64,000 nucleotides of DNA from Paraburkholderia solisilvae (GCF_902859875.1 NZ_CADIKF010000015.1:1-64000); one strand, 5' to 3'. Shown: positions 26,302-36,151, numbered from the stretch's first letter. Program-made: numbers and translations. The notes: generated from the letters alone by a model not told the origin.

Positions 26302-27015
26302 ATGCTCGAGTTCTTCGCGACGCTCCATTGGGGCGCGGTCTTCCAGATCATCGTTATCGATATCCTCCTCGGTGGCGATAACGCGGTGGTGATCGCCCTC
26401 GCGTGCCGCAATCTGCCGGACAGCCAGCGCACGCGCGGCATCCTGTGGGGCACGCTCGGCGCGATTCTGCTGCGCGTCGTGCTGATCGTATTCGCGGTCG
26501 CGCTGCTCGATGTGCCGCTGCTCAAGTTCGCCGGCGGCCTGCTGCTGTTGTGGATCGGCGTGCGCCTGCTCGCGCCCGCGCACGACGTGCACGCGAACAT
26601 CAAACCCGCCGACAAGCTGATCAGCGCGATCAAGACGATCATCGTCGCGGACGCGGTAATGAGCCTCGACAACGTGATTGCGATTGCCGGCGCCGCGGAG
26701 CAAGCGGACCCGGAGCACCGCATCGCGCTCGTGATCTTCGGCCTCGCGGTGAGCATTCCGCTGATTGTGTGGGGCAGCCAGATCGTGCTGCGGCTGCTCG
26801 ACCGCTATCCGGTTATCGTGTCGCTGGGCGCCGCGCTGCTGGGCTGGATTGCAGGCGGACTCATCATCAACGACCCGGCCGGCGACCGCTGGCCGATTCT
26901 CGACACGCCGGCCGCCGAGTACGGCATGTGCATTGCCGGCGCGCTGTTCGTGCTGATCGTCGGCCATCTGATCAAACGCCGCAACGCGCGGGTGGCCAGC
27001 CACTCGTCACACTAG
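26302..27015 (+). CDS. TerC-family integral membrane protein
   Basis: This 237-residue protein, started at ATG 26302 (MLEFFATLHWG), has about seven hydrophobic helices and the TerC/Alx signature IDILLGGDNAVVIALA near the N-terminus plus its internal echo AVMSLDNVIAIAGAAE. The Asp/Asn residues in the membrane are the likely metal-interacting positions. The family includes YjbE-like and Alx manganese exporters; metal export is a family-level expectation, not shown here. Monocistronic, between sucD and the prepilin gene. Confidence 0.85.
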   Translation: MLEFFATLHWGAVFQIIVIDILLGGDNAVVIALACRNLPDSQRTRGILWGTLGAILLRVVLIVFAVALLDVPLLKFAGGLLLLWIGVRLLAPAHDVHANIKPADKLISAIKTIIVADAVMSLDNVIAIAGAAEQADPEHRIALVIFGLAVSIPLIVWGSQIVLRLLDRYPVIVSLGAALLGWIAGGLIINDPAGDRWPILDTPAAEYGMCIAGALFVLIVGHLIKRRNARVASHSSH

Positions 27016-27199
27016 CGGCGCTGCTTCATGCGCTGCGCCGTTCACCGTTGTTCACCCTTCACCGCAGGCACTCTACGGCAATTCGCCGGCCGCGAACATA
27101 TGCCGTTCGGCTGACTAGGTCTGCGCGGCAACACTCGATACGATGGCAGCGCCTGTCCTGATGTCCGGGGCAGGCGTTTCTGTTTCGAGGAGTTTGCAG

Positions 27200-27826
27200 A
27201 TGATCACACCTGTCGCCGTTTATTCGCTGTCTTCGTTTTATTCGCGCCGCCGTTTCAATCCGCCGGACGGCCGCTGGCAATGGCCGCTGGGGCTCGCGCG
27301 CGCCTGTTACGCCGCCTATGGTTTCACGCTGATCGAACTGATGATCGTGCTTGCGATCGTCGGGGTGATCGCGTCGTATGCGGTGCCCGCGTATCAGGAC
27401 TATCTGGCGCGCAGCCGGGTGGGCGAGGGCTTGTCGCTCGCCGCGTCCGCGCGGCTGACGGTCGCCGAGAACGCCGCGAGCGGCAATGCGTTGGGCGGCG
27501 GCTATACGTCGCCGCCCGCCACGCGCAACGTGAAGTCGATCCATGTCGACGACGACAGCGGGCAGATTACCGTCGCCTTCACCACGCGCGTCGCGCCGGA
27601 CGACACGAACACGCTGGTGCTGGTCCCGTCGGTGCCGGATAACGCGGATGCGCCTACCGCGCGTGTCGGCCTCGCGAAAGGCGTGACGCTGCCGGGCGTC
27701 GTGACCTGGGAGTGCTTCGCAGGCGGCAAGAACGCGTCGTCGCTGCCCGCGCCGGGGACGGGGCCGTTGCCCGCGGAGGTGGCGAAGCTGCCGCCCAATC
27801 TCGCGCCGCCCGAGTGCCGCGCCTGA
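27200..27826 (+). CDS. pilA: Type IV prepilin-like protein (PilA/PilE type) with long leader
   Basis: From ATG 27200 (good AGGAG site) the product has 208 residues. The prepilin peptidase site G|FTLIELMIVLAIVGVIAS is clear, with Glu5 and the hydrophobic N-helix, then a soluble head with VPAYQDYLARSRV and two Cys (WECF and PPECRA) placed for the C-terminal D-region disulfide. The leader before the cleavage Gly is about 41 residues with many Arg/Lys, far longer than the usual 6-30. PglL-type oligosaccharyltransferase follows, so glycosylation of this pilin is plausible. Confidence 0.85.
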   Translation: MITPVAVYSLSSFYSRRRFNPPDGRWQWPLGLARACYAAYGFTLIELMIVLAIVGVIASYAVPAYQDYLARSRVGEGLSLAASARLTVAENAASGNALGGGYTSPPATRNVKSIHVDDDSGQITVAFTTRVAPDDTNTLVLVPSVPDNADAPTARVGLAKGVTLPGVVTWECFAGGKNASSLPAPGTGPLPAEVAKLPPNLAPPECRA

Positions 27827-27957
27827 TCCACGCGGTGCACGGTTCTTGCAACAACGCCACGGTTAACTTGATCACATCGGCGTATTTCGGCACAGCCGGC
27901 GCACATCGGGACAAATCTTTTGTATAGTGCGCCGGTTGCCGACGTCTCCCATTGCTC

Positions 27958-29748
27958 ATGCCCACGACTTTTGCACGCTATCTTTCACTGTTCCTGCTGG
28001 TTTGCGCGTTGATCCTGCCGTATGCGGTCGTCAACCATACCTACCCGATCCCGACGTTCTACGCGGAATTCACCGCGCTCGCGTTGTATGTGCTGACCGG
28101 TGCGGGCGTCGCGCTGATGTACTGGACGGCGAGTCCGCGCATGCAGTTCAGCACGCCGGCGGTGGCGCTCGTGCCGCTCGGGTTCGGCATCGTGCTGATC
28201 GTGCAGACTTTCGTGCTGCCGCTCGCGCAACCGTCGATGGCCTGGCTGGGCGCCGGCTTCCTGCTGGCCGCGCTGATGGCCACGCATATCGGCTACGGTT
28301 TCAACCGCGCGGAGATGACCGAAACCGTGTTGTGCGTCGGCGCGGGCGCGATGATCATCGGTGCGCTCTTTGCGGTGTTCTGCCAGGTGATCCAGCTGTT
28401 TCACCTCGAGGTGAAAGTCACGCCGTTCGTCGTCGCGTACAACGTGATGGTCGACCGTCGGCCGTTCGGGAACATGGCGCAGGCGAACCATCTGGCCAGC
28501 TGCATCGCGTTCGGGGTGGCCGGCGCAATGTTTCTCGTGCAGACGCGGCGGCTGAATGTTGCCGTGTGGGCGTTGCTGTCGGCCATTTTTTCGCTGGGGC
28601 TGGCGCTCACCGTTTCGCGCGGTCCGTGGCTGCAAACCGGCGTGATCGTCGTCGCGGGCCTGTGGATGGCATTGGCCGAAAAGCGGCGCAATCCGCACCT
28701 TCGCCGCAGCGACCGTGAATGGCTGGTTCCGTTCGCGCTGGCGCTGCTGTTCGTGATAGTCAACGTGCTGGTGCGTTGGGCGAACGTCCGTTTTCACTTC
28801 AACCTCGAAGTGTCGGCGGCGGATCGCTTCCGCGAGGCGGGGAAAATCGCACCGCGCCTTGCACTGTGGAATTACGGCTGGACCATGTTCAAGTCGCATC
28901 CGCTGCTCGGCGTCGGTTGGGGCGAGTTTCCGCGCTACCAGTTCGATTTCGTGAAGCAGCTCGGTCACGTCGAGATCGCAAACAACTCGCACGATATCTT
29001 TATCGATCTGCTCGCGAAAACCGGTTTGATCGGCTTCGCCATCGTGCTGCTGGGTTTGCTCGCGTGGGCGATCCGTGTGCTGCGCGAGCCGCATACGGCA
29101 GCACGCGTGTTCGGGCTTGCGATTATCGGCGTGCTCGTGATGCATGCGCTCGTCGAGTATCCGCAGCAGTACATGTTCTTCCTGCTGCCGGCGATGTTCA
29201 TCTTCGGACTGCTGGACACCAGGCCGTTGCGGTGGGTGCCACGCGGTGCATCGCTAACCTTGTATACGATCGTCGTGTGCTTCGGGCTTGCCGCGTTGTA
29301 TCCGGTGCTGCGCGACTACAACCGCGCCGAAGTGCTGTACTACGGGTCGCATCCGGCGGAGCAATATGAGGCGAATCCGTCATTCCTGTTCGGCGCATGG
29401 GGCGAGTACGGCATGGCGACGCTGCTGCCGATGAACAGCATGAACCTGCCGTACAAGCTCGAGATGCACAAGCAGGCCATTGCGTTGCTGCCGGGCGAGA
29501 CGGTGTTGCGCCGTTATGCGGTGCTGCAGGCGTTGAATGGCGACACGCAGAGCGCCTACGACACCGTCGAACGTCTGAAGCTCTTCGCGGAAGAGTTGAA
29601 CGACTGGCCGTCGCAACTCGCGTATCTGTACAGCCTGTGCGATGACCAGAAGTCGCTCGCGGGCTTCAAGGCGGAACTGGTGAAGAAGTATGGAACGCCG
29701 CCGAAGGACATCAATCAGGACGACGAGGGCGACGACGAAGACGGTTGA
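27958..29748 (+). CDS. pglL: PglL/Wzy-type O-oligosaccharyltransferase
   Basis: This 596-residue inner-membrane protein has about 12-13 predicted helices. The Wzy_C-type loop is present (about residues 180-330, with NMAQANHLASCIAFG, and VGWGEFPRYQF and NNSHDIFIDLLAKTGLIG, which carry the conserved His). A C-terminal soluble region ends in an acidic tail (DINQDDEGDDEDG). These features match PglL O-OTases, which transfer lipid-linked glycans to periplasmic proteins; in Burkholderia such a gene follows a pilin gene as here. It could instead be an O-antigen ligase-like protein, but the prepilin neighbour and the PglL-like N-terminus favour PglL. Confidence 0.85.
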   Translation: MPTTFARYLSLFLLVCALILPYAVVNHTYPIPTFYAEFTALALYVLTGAGVALMYWTASPRMQFSTPAVALVPLGFGIVLIVQTFVLPLAQPSMAWLGAGFLLAALMATHIGYGFNRAEMTETVLCVGAGAMIIGALFAVFCQVIQLFHLEVKVTPFVVAYNVMVDRRPFGNMAQANHLASCIAFGVAGAMFLVQTRRLNVAVWALLSAIFSLGLALTVSRGPWLQTGVIVVAGLWMALAEKRRNPHLRRSDREWLVPFALALLFVIVNVLVRWANVRFHFNLEVSAADRFREAGKIAPRLALWNYGWTMFKSHPLLGVGWGEFPRYQFDFVKQLGHVEIANNSHDIFIDLLAKTGLIGFAIVLLGLLAWAIRVLREPHTAARVFGLAIIGVLVMHALVEYPQQYMFFLLPAMFIFGLLDTRPLRWVPRGASLTLYTIVVCFGLAALYPVLRDYNRAEVLYYGSHPAEQYEANPSFLFGAWGEYGMATLLPMNSMNLPYKLEMHKQAIALLPGETVLRRYAVLQALNGDTQSAYDTVERLKLFAEELNDWPSQLAYLYSLCDDQKSLAGFKAELVKKYGTPPKDINQDDEGDDEDG

Positions 29749-29750
29749 TT

Positions 29751-29822
29751 GCACTCAAACGTGCACGCAAAAGCGCACCCAAGAGCACACCCAAAAGCGC
29801 ACTCAAACACGCACTTACACAG
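29751..29822 (+). repeat. 12-bp tandem array (6 units) between pglL and moaC
   Basis: Six successive 12-base units fit a consensus of GCACNCAANNNC: GCACTCAAACGT, GCACGCAAAAGC, GCACCCAAGAGC, ACACCCAAAAGC, GCACTCAAACAC, GCACTTACACAG. The array fills the gap between the convergent pglL and moaC stops. A second array with the same GCACNCAA core lies at 30469-30516. Confidence 0.7.
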
Positions 29823-30294
29823 GGGCAACCCAATCCCCCGACTTCCCGCCATGCTTCTCCAGCACGCGAACGTCGGTGATCGTCATCCCGCGGTCTACGG
29901 CCTTGCACATGTCGTAGACCGTCAGTAGCCCGACCTGGACGGCGGTCAGCGCTTCCATCTCGACACCGGTGCGCCCGCGCGTTTCCACTTGCGCGGTGCA
30001 ATGCACGCCCGGCAGCGTGTCATCGAGTTCGAAGTTCACCGTCACCCGTGTCAGCGCCAGCGGATGACACAGCGGAATCAGATCCGCGGTCCGTTTCGCC
30101 CCCTGGATCGCCGCAATCCGCGCGATGCCGATCACATCGCCCTTTTTCGCATTGCCGTCGCGAATCAGCGCGAACGTGGCCGGCAGCATCCGGATCGACC
30201 CGCGCGCGATCGCGACGCGTTGCGTCTCCTCTTTGCCGCCGACATCGACCATATGCGCCTGGCCGGCCGCGTCGAAGTGGGTGAGTTCAGGCAT
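29815..30294 (-). CDS. moaC: Cyclic pyranopterin monophosphate synthase
   Basis: MoaC (159 residues) converts the MoaA product to cPMP in molybdenum cofactor synthesis. Conserved elements are [12 protein letters not shown], the pterin-site [13 protein letters not shown] and the catalytic [24 protein letters not shown] with its Asp. The length is normal. It is isolated from other moa genes here and transcribed leftward, convergent with pglL. Confidence 0.96.
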   Translation of the reverse strand: MPELTHFDAAGQAHMVDVGGKEETQRVAIARGSIRMLPATFALIRDGNAKKGDVIGIARIAAIQGAKRTADLIPLCHPLALTRVTVNFELDDTLPGVHCTAQVETRGRTGVEMEALTAVQVGLLTVYDMCKAVDRGMTITDVRVLEKHGGKSGDWVAPV

Positions 30295-30468
30295 GGTTTG
30301 CTCCTATTTTCCTGTTGCAGGTTGGCGTCGATCATTGCGGCGGCGGCTTTGTGCCGTCCGCTGAATTCCCCTGTAGCGGCGCGCGCTAGAATTTGACCAT
30401 ACGCCGTCTGTCTTCGCACGGTCGCGACCGGGCGTCTGGCTACAATCGTGCGAGATTGATCTAACGGG

Positions 30469-30516
30469 GCACGCAACCGAGCACCCAACCGAGTACTCAA
30501 CCGACCACCCACCCGC
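30469..30516 (+). repeat. 12-bp tandem array (4 units) upstream of the M48 protease gene
   Basis: GCACGCAACCGA, GCACCCAACCGA, GTACTCAACCGA and CCACCCACCCGC lie in a row directly before the ribosome binding region of 30527-32212. The first two units share the GCACNCAA core of the array at 29751, on the other side of moaC. Confidence 0.65.
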
Positions 30517-30526
30517 GCACCTCGCA

Positions 30527-32212
30527 ATGCGTTCGAAACGGTTTCTTGCCGCGTTGTTATCCATCGCGCTTGCCGCCCCGCCGCCGTTGCTGGCGCAAGC
30601 CGCGAGCAGCAGTTTGCCGCTCGAATCCGGTCCGCTCGAACAATATGCATCGCCAATTCTGTCGCCCGATATCGCGCAGGGCATCTTCGGCACCTATGGC
30701 GGCGCGCAAGCGCGCTTTTCCGGCAACGCCGGTGGCAATTCGAGCCTGCGCGCGCCCATCACGACACAGCAGTTGCCCGATCTCGGCGACGGCTCCGGCG
30801 GCTCGCTCACACCGCAGGCCGAGCGCAAACTCGGCGAGCGCGTCATGCGCGAGGTGCGGCGCGATCCCGACTATATCGGCGACTGGCTGGTGCGCGACTA
30901 TCTGAATTCGGTATCGGCGAAGCTTGCGGCGGCCGCCAGCGCGCAATACATCGGCGGATACCGGCCGGACTTCGATCTGTTCGCCATCCGCGATCCGCAA
31001 ATCAATGCGTTCTCGCTGCCGGGCGGCTTTATCGGCGTGAACACCGGGCTGATTGTCGCGACGCAGACCGAGTCGGAACTCGCATCGGTGATCGGCCACG
31101 AAATGGGACACGTGCTGCAGCGGCATATCGCCCGGATGATCACCGCGAGCGAGCACGGCACCTACGCGGCGCTCGCCAGCACGCTGTTCGGTGTGCTGGC
31201 CGGCGTGCTGGCCCACAGCGGCGATCTCGGCACCGCAATCGCGCTCGGCGGCCAGGCGTATGCGGTCGACAATCAGCTGCGCTTTTCGCGTTCGGCCGAG
31301 CACGAAGCGGATCGCGTCGGCTTCCAGCTGATGTCGGGCGCAGGCTACGACCCATACGGAATGGTGTCGTTCTTCGAGCGGCTCGATCGCGCATCGATGG
31401 CTGACACGGGCGTGCCGGCCTACGCGCGCACCCACCCGCTGACCGGCGAGCGCATCGCGGATATGTCCGACCGCGCGCGCCGCTCGCCATACCGGCAGCC
31501 GCATCAGGCGCCCGAATACGGTTTCGTGCGCGCGCGTGCGCGCGTGCTGCAGGACCGCTCACGCAGCGACTACGCGGATGAGATCACGCGGATGCGTTCG
31601 GAGATCGAAGACAAGACCGCGCTGAACGTCGCCGCGAACTGGTACGGCATCGCGTACGCGCAGATGCTGCTCGAACGCTATGCCGATGCGGCGGCGTCTT
31701 TAGCGACCGCACGGCAGACGTTCGAAGCGAGTGCGCGCAGAGAGGGGGAAACGGCGCGCAGTTCGCCGAGCCTCGATGTGCTCGCGGCCGACATCGCGCG
31801 CCGCGCCGGCCATGACGACGATGCGTTGAGGCTCGCGCAGCTTGCGCAAACGCGCTGGCCGGACTCGCATGCGGCGATCGACATGCATCTGCGCACGTTG
31901 CTCACCGCGAAGCGCTTCAAGGACGCGCAGATGCAGGCGCAGCGCGAGACCGAAGCGGAGCCGCAGCAGCCGGCATGGTGGCTGTATCTCGCGCAGGCGA
32001 GCGCCGGAGCGGGCGACACGCTGACGCAGCATCGCGCGCTTGCCGAGCAATTCGCGCTCGATGGCGCGTGGCCGTCGGCGATCCGCCAACTGAAGGAAGC
32101 GCGCGATATCAAGACCGCGGGCTACTACGATCTGTCGACGATCGACGCACGCCTGCATGAGTTCGAGGCACGTTACAAGGAAGAGCGCGAAGACGATAAG
32201 GACAAGATCTGA
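30527..32212 (+). CDS. Periplasmic M48 metalloprotease, BepA/YfgC-like
   Basis: The 561-residue protein has a signal peptide (about residues 1-25, LLSIALAAPPPLLAQA). The zinc-protease domain has HEMGHVLQRH (HExxH) and the downstream ligand Glu in SRSAEHEADRVGF. C-terminal TPR-like helices (about 360-540) complete the BepA layout, in which a protease-chaperone assists outer-membrane protein (LptD) assembly and degrades misassembled ones. The length is slightly greater than E. coli BepA (487). Monocistronic. The role is inferred from family; no partner is encoded nearby. Confidence 0.88.
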   Translation: MRSKRFLAALLSIALAAPPPLLAQAASSSLPLESGPLEQYASPILSPDIAQGIFGTYGGAQARFSGNAGGNSSLRAPITTQQLPDLGDGSGGSLTPQAERKLGERVMREVRRDPDYIGDWLVRDYLNSVSAKLAAAASAQYIGGYRPDFDLFAIRDPQINAFSLPGGFIGVNTGLIVATQTESELASVIGHEMGHVLQRHIARMITASEHGTYAALASTLFGVLAGVLAHSGDLGTAIALGGQAYAVDNQLRFSRSAEHEADRVGFQLMSGAGYDPYGMVSFFERLDRASMADTGVPAYARTHPLTGERIADMSDRARRSPYRQPHQAPEYGFVRARARVLQDRSRSDYADEITRMRSEIEDKTALNVAANWYGIAYAQMLLERYADAAASLATARQTFEASARREGETARSSPSLDVLAADIARRAGHDDDALRLAQLAQTRWPDSHAAIDMHLRTLLTAKRFKDAQMQAQRETEAEPQQPAWWLYLAQASAGAGDTLTQHRALAEQFALDGAWPSAIRQLKEARDIKTAGYYDLSTIDARLHEFEARYKEEREDDKDKI

Positions 32213-32385
32213 GCGCGAAGATCGGCGTGTTGGGCACGCGTTGCGCGGAGCGTTCGGGCAGGCATCGCGGTTGTTGTCGTTGCGGCTTATGTGTCGCTCA
32301 CGCGGCGGCTATGCGAACCGCGCGGCCTTCATTGCGATCGACATAACCCCGCAGCTACCACTTGCATGGCCACGACAGCGGCCAT

Positions 32386-33021
32386 TCACGCGTCGCGCCT
32401 GTCACCCGTGCCGTCAGTTGCGACCACTGCGGCAGCAGCCCGCGCGGCCGGACTCGCTACAAACTCAAAGCGCGCCGCCACCTTCGCGCGCTCGATCGGC
32501 TGCAGCGGCAGCACGTGGCCATCACGCCAATTGAACGCGCCCGACGCGCCATCCGCGCAATCGTCGACGAGTTCCGCATGCCCGGAAAAGAGATCGAGAT
32601 CATGGTCATGCAGCGCGGCCACCCGTGCCGGCGATGCATCATCGGCAAACAGCACACCGCCTTCATCGTCGACAAACACCGCAGCCGGCGTAAACGGCTG
32701 CCCCGTGTGATCGGTCAGCGTCAGCGCGCCGCCGCTCGACTCATCGGCCGACAGCCGCACGATCCACGGCGTATAGACGAGCTCGACATACACGCGTTGC
32801 GGTCCGTTCTGAAAGAACCATTGCCCGTCGTCATCGCACTCGTAGTTGCGGTTGATAAAGCCGATCAGCGCCGCATGCCGGATCGGCTCGCCGAGCGCGC
32901 CGCGCGCCTGTGCGGCGTCGTCGCGCATGCGCCACGTGCCGCGTCGGTCGAGCAGCAGCCAGCCGGTGCAATGCGGCACGTTCGGCCATTTGGCGAGCGC
33001 CTGCCTGACGATCTCATCCAT
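32386..33021 (-). CDS. Conserved protein of unknown function next to hydrolase
   Basis: A 211-residue soluble protein whose start ATG (33021) overlaps the stop of the upstream hydrolase gene by eight bases, so the two are co-translated. Distinctive segments are HCTGWLLLDRRGTWRMRDD and FQNGPQRVYVELVYTPWIVRL. The central part is strand-rich; there are no membrane segments. I recognise the pairing with a YheT-type hydrolase in Burkholderia but cannot name the domain. Confidence 0.7.
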   Translation of the reverse strand: MDEIVRQALAKWPNVPHCTGWLLLDRRGTWRMRDDAAQARGALGEPIRHAALIGFINRNYECDDDGQWFFQNGPQRVYVELVYTPWIVRLSADESSGGALTLTDHTGQPFTPAAVFVDDEGGVLFADDASPARVAALHDHDLDLFSGHAELVDDCADGASGAFNWRDGHVLPLQPIERAKVAARFEFVASPAARAAAAVVATDGTGDRRDA

Positions 33022-34087
33022 GCTGCGTGTAAGGCGTGAGGTAACCGAAGATCCGCTCCGACAGCCAGTCGATCCTGCCCGGAAACGGCCCCGTCATGAA
33101 ACCGACGTGTCCGCCGTGCGCGGGCTGATCGAGTTCGACCGCACGCGATACCTCATGCGGCGACGGCAACACCGCGCCCGGCAGGAACGGATCGTTGCGC
33201 GCATTGAGCACGAGCGTCGGCACCGTGATTTCCGGCAGCCACGGCCGCGACGCCGCGCGCGTCCAGTAATCGTCAGCATTCCGAAAGCCGTGCAACGGTG
33301 CGGTGACGACGTCGTCGAATTCGTACATCGTGCGACTCGCGAGCATCGTGTTCAGATCGAAGAGACCCGGGTATTGCGTCAGTTTGCGCTGCGCTTTGCG
33401 CTTGAGCGTCTTCAGGAAGCTGCGCGTGTAGACCATGCCGAAGCCTTGCGACAGCATGCGTCCGCCCGCGTGCACGTCGAGCGGCGCGGAAATCGCCGCC
33501 GCGGCCGCGACAAACGATGCGTCTTCGCGACGCTCGCCGAGCCAGCGCAGCAGCACGCTGCCGCCGAGCGACACGCCGGCCACGACAAGCGGCCCGCGAT
33601 GCGATTCGCGCAGCCGCCGCAGCACCCAGTCGACTTCGTCGCTATCCGCGAGGTGATAAAAACGCGGCATCAGATTGAGCGGCCCGCTGCAACTGCGAAA
33701 GTGCGGGACGACCGCATGCCAGCCGCGCCGGCGCGCGGCGTCCATCAGCGCGAGCGCGTAGTGCGAGGTCGAACTGCCTTCGAGGCCATGAAACAGCACG
33801 AAAAGCGGCGCGCCGTCGGGTGCTTCGTCGGCTGCGTGGTCGGACGGCGCGTGCTGCGCATCATGCGCCAGCCAGTCGAGATCGATAAAGTCGCCGTCCG
33901 GCGTTTCCCAGCGCTCACGCCGGTAGCTCACCGCGGGACGGCGCCCGAACAGTGCGGGCACGATGGTCTGAGCGTGACTGTTCGGCAGCCACAGCGGCGC
34001 GCGGTAGAGCATGTCGACGGTCGCCCCGACCGCCGCCGCGGCGCGGTTTCGCGTGGGGGAAGCGTGCTTGTCGTGCGTCGTGCTCAT
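33014..34087 (-). CDS. YheT-type alpha/beta hydrolase (COG0429)
   Basis: A 357-residue alpha/beta-hydrolase with the family's N-terminal PNSHAQTIVPALF, the oxyanion-site LFHGLEGSS, the nucleophile elbow VAGVSLGGS, acid-side NARNDPFL and catalytic-His HGGHVGF. The substrate is unknown in this family (related to yeast EHT1/YMR210W esterases); ester hydrolysis is expected. It overlaps the unknown gene 32386-33021 and is followed on the same strand by no other hydrolase. The start ATG 34087 gives MSTTHDKHAS. Confidence 0.88.
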   Translation of the reverse strand: MSTTHDKHASPTRNRAAAAVGATVDMLYRAPLWLPNSHAQTIVPALFGRRPAVSYRRERWETPDGDFIDLDWLAHDAQHAPSDHAADEAPDGAPLFVLFHGLEGSSTSHYALALMDAARRRGWHAVVPHFRSCSGPLNLMPRFYHLADSDEVDWVLRRLRESHRGPLVVAGVSLGGSVLLRWLGERREDASFVAAAAAISAPLDVHAGGRMLSQGFGMVYTRSFLKTLKRKAQRKLTQYPGLFDLNTMLASRTMYEFDDVVTAPLHGFRNADDYWTRAASRPWLPEITVPTLVLNARNDPFLPGAVLPSPHEVSRAVELDQPAHGGHVGFMTGPFPGRIDWLSERIFGYLTPYTQHG

Positions 34088-34126
34088 TGCAGTACCGGTC
34101 GAATCAGCGGGTCACGAAGGCGCCGC

Positions 34127-34573
34127 TCAATGCAGTGGCCCCTGGCCGTGTCTCATTTTGGCAGCGAACTGCGCGGCGGTTTCGTTCGGCATCGCACTCG
34201 CGTGGATATGCGCAATGCGCCATTCGCCACGTTCGTGGACCATCACATAGGTGGTGAACACCATCGCGGGCATCGCGGCCGGATTCGCCGGCCGGTGCGC
34301 TTCGGCAATCGCGTAGACGACCGTGCCGAGGCTGTCGTAGACACGGATGTCGAGCGGTTCGATCGATACCGGCGTCACTTCGAGCTGCGCGGTGAGCCCG
34401 GCGCGAATGTTCTCGAGACCGTGCAGGTGCGAACCGTCCGCGCAGATGCAGGTGACGAACTCTTCGTCGATCCACAGGCCCATCAGACTCTCGATGTTGA
34501 CCTCCGCGACCGCCTGGTAATAGGCGTTCAGGGTATCCGCAGCGGCTTCGAAGATATGGGCGAAACGTGGCAT
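34127..34573 (-). CDS. SnoaL/NTF2-like fold protein
   Basis: A 148-residue cone-shaped NTF2-like domain with an N-terminal helix (FEAAADTLNAYYQAVAEVNIESLMGLWIDEEF in part), pocket-lining strands and a closing GEWRIAHIHASAMP. The domain resembles SnoaL_3/DUF4440 ketosteroid-isomerase-like proteins; no catalytic Asp pair can be named with confidence. It is upstream of, and codirectional with, the YheT-like hydrolase (40-bp gap), so they are probably an operon. Confidence 0.75.
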   Translation of the reverse strand: MPRFAHIFEAAADTLNAYYQAVAEVNIESLMGLWIDEEFVTCICADGSHLHGLENIRAGLTAQLEVTPVSIEPLDIRVYDSLGTVVYAIAEAHRPANPAAMPAMVFTTYVMVHERGEWRIAHIHASAMPNETAAQFAAKMRHGQGPLH

Positions 34574-34909
34574 GGCTCGTCAGTCTGTTAGGCGCAACGT
34601 GCGCGGTTGCAGGTGATACGGCATCGACGGGCGGCGGGGCGCTTCACGCGAGCGCCGCGTACCGCATGCATGGCGCGCCCTTGCACCGGCGCGCACGGCC
34701 CGTCGGCGGCGGCCAACCGCGAGAATGCCCGCGCCGCAAGACGCGCGCATGACGCGCCGACGCGCCTGTCGTGCAGCCAATTGCGGCCTGCGCGAGCGGC
34801 CACCGCGTGGCCACGGACGGACCGCTTCGGCGACGGTCGCCGTTGCCGCGCCCTGCCGCAACGCCATTGCGCCGGCCTGCGCGCCGTGCTTTGCGTTGCG
34901 CTGCGCCTG
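34574..34909. other. GC-rich spacer
   Basis: A 336-base stretch between waaF and the SnoaL-like gene, very rich in G+C. Several frames are open only because stop codons are rare at this composition. None has a ribosome binding site or recognisable sequence. I see no RNA gene. Confidence 0.4.
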
Positions 34910-35935
34910 CTACCGTTGCGCGATCAACATGCCGCGCAGGTCGTCAAATACCTGCTCGGCGCTCAACTGCCGCAAACAATTCAGATGACCGAGCGGACAT
35001 TCGCGTTCGAAGCATGGACTGCATTCGAGATTCAGCCATTGTACCTTTGCGAGGTCCGACAAGGGCGGGGTGTGGCGCGGATCAGTCGATCCGAACATCG
35101 CGACGAGCGGCCGGCGTAGCGCGGCGGCAACGTGCATCAGGCCGGAATCGTTGGTGACTACCGCATTGGCGCGCGAGATCAGCGCGCATGCCTCGCCGAG
35201 CGCGGTCTGGCCGCACAGGTTGCGCACGTTCGGCGCGCGGTCGGCAATCGCCTGCGCGATCGGCGAGTCTTTCGGCGAGCCGAGCGCGACGATCTGCGTA
35301 TACGGGAATGATTGCCCGACCATCTGCGCGAGTGCGGCGAAGTGCTCGGGCGGCCAGCGTTTCGCGGGGCCGTACTCGGCGCCCGGGCAGAACACGAGCA
35401 GCGGCACGCGCGTGTCGAGGTTGAAGCGCGCCGATACGCGCGATGCCTCGTTCAGGTCGACGTCGAGGCGCGGCGCCGGCAGATCGTCGGGCACTTTCGC
35501 GCCGGGTGCGTACGCGAGCGCCGCGTAGTGGCCGACCATCGGCGGGCGTTCGTTCTTGCGCGGGGTCGCGTGGCGCACGTTCAGCAGGCCGTAGCGGCTC
35601 TCGCCGGTGTAGCCGATGCGCAGCGGCACGCCCGCGAGCCACGGCACGAGCGCCGATTTCAGCGAATTGGGCAGCACGTACGCGGCGTCGTAGCCGACAT
35701 CGCGCAGGTCGCTCGCCAACTGCCAGCGGCGCAGCATCTGCAGCTTGCCGTGCGCGAGGTCGGTCGCGTAGACATCGCGGATCTCGGGCATCCGCTCGAG
35801 CACCGGCGCGACCCAGCTGGGCGCAACCGCGTCGATCACGATGCGCGGATGAAGTTTCACGAGGCGCGCAAACAGCGGCTGCGCCATCAATGCGTCACCG
35901 ATCCAGTTCGGTGCGATAACCAACGCGCGACGCAT
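34910..35935 (-). CDS. waaF: Lipopolysaccharide heptosyltransferase II
   Basis: WaaF (341 residues, GT-B fold) adds the second L-glycero-D-manno-heptose to the LPS inner core from ADP-heptose at the cytoplasmic face of the inner membrane. It shows the N-terminal LVIAPNWIGDALMAQPL, the nucleotide-sugar motif CPGAEYGPAKRWP, the VTNDSGLMHVAAAL box and GSTDPRHTPP. The length is normal. It is separate from other waa genes. A zinc-finger gene lies upstream on the same strand. Confidence 0.96.
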   Translation of the reverse strand: MRRALVIAPNWIGDALMAQPLFARLVKLHPRIVIDAVAPSWVAPVLERMPEIRDVYATDLAHGKLQMLRRWQLASDLRDVGYDAAYVLPNSLKSALVPWLAGVPLRIGYTGESRYGLLNVRHATPRKNERPPMVGHYAALAYAPGAKVPDDLPAPRLDVDLNEASRVSARFNLDTRVPLLVFCPGAEYGPAKRWPPEHFAALAQMVGQSFPYTQIVALGSPKDSPIAQAIADRAPNVRNLCGQTALGEACALISRANAVVTNDSGLMHVAAALRRPLVAMFGSTDPRHTPPLSDLAKVQWLNLECSPCFERECPLGHLNCLRQLSAEQVFDDLRGMLIAQR

Positions 35936-36151
35936 CAGGGTGATTGTCCGGTGTCGAAAAGAATCGCCGCGCGCGCAAGGCGTGCGGCGTTCAGGTTATT
36001 GGAATGAAAGTGGCGCGCCCACGCCCGTACCGGCGCGGCAGGATCACACAGGGCGCGGCGTCAAAGCGCGCTGCTTGCGGCGTGGTGCGCAGCGCGCGCA
36101 CGGCCGCAGGCAGCCGCGCTGCGCGCGGGCCTTGCCGGGACGCGGCCGGTT

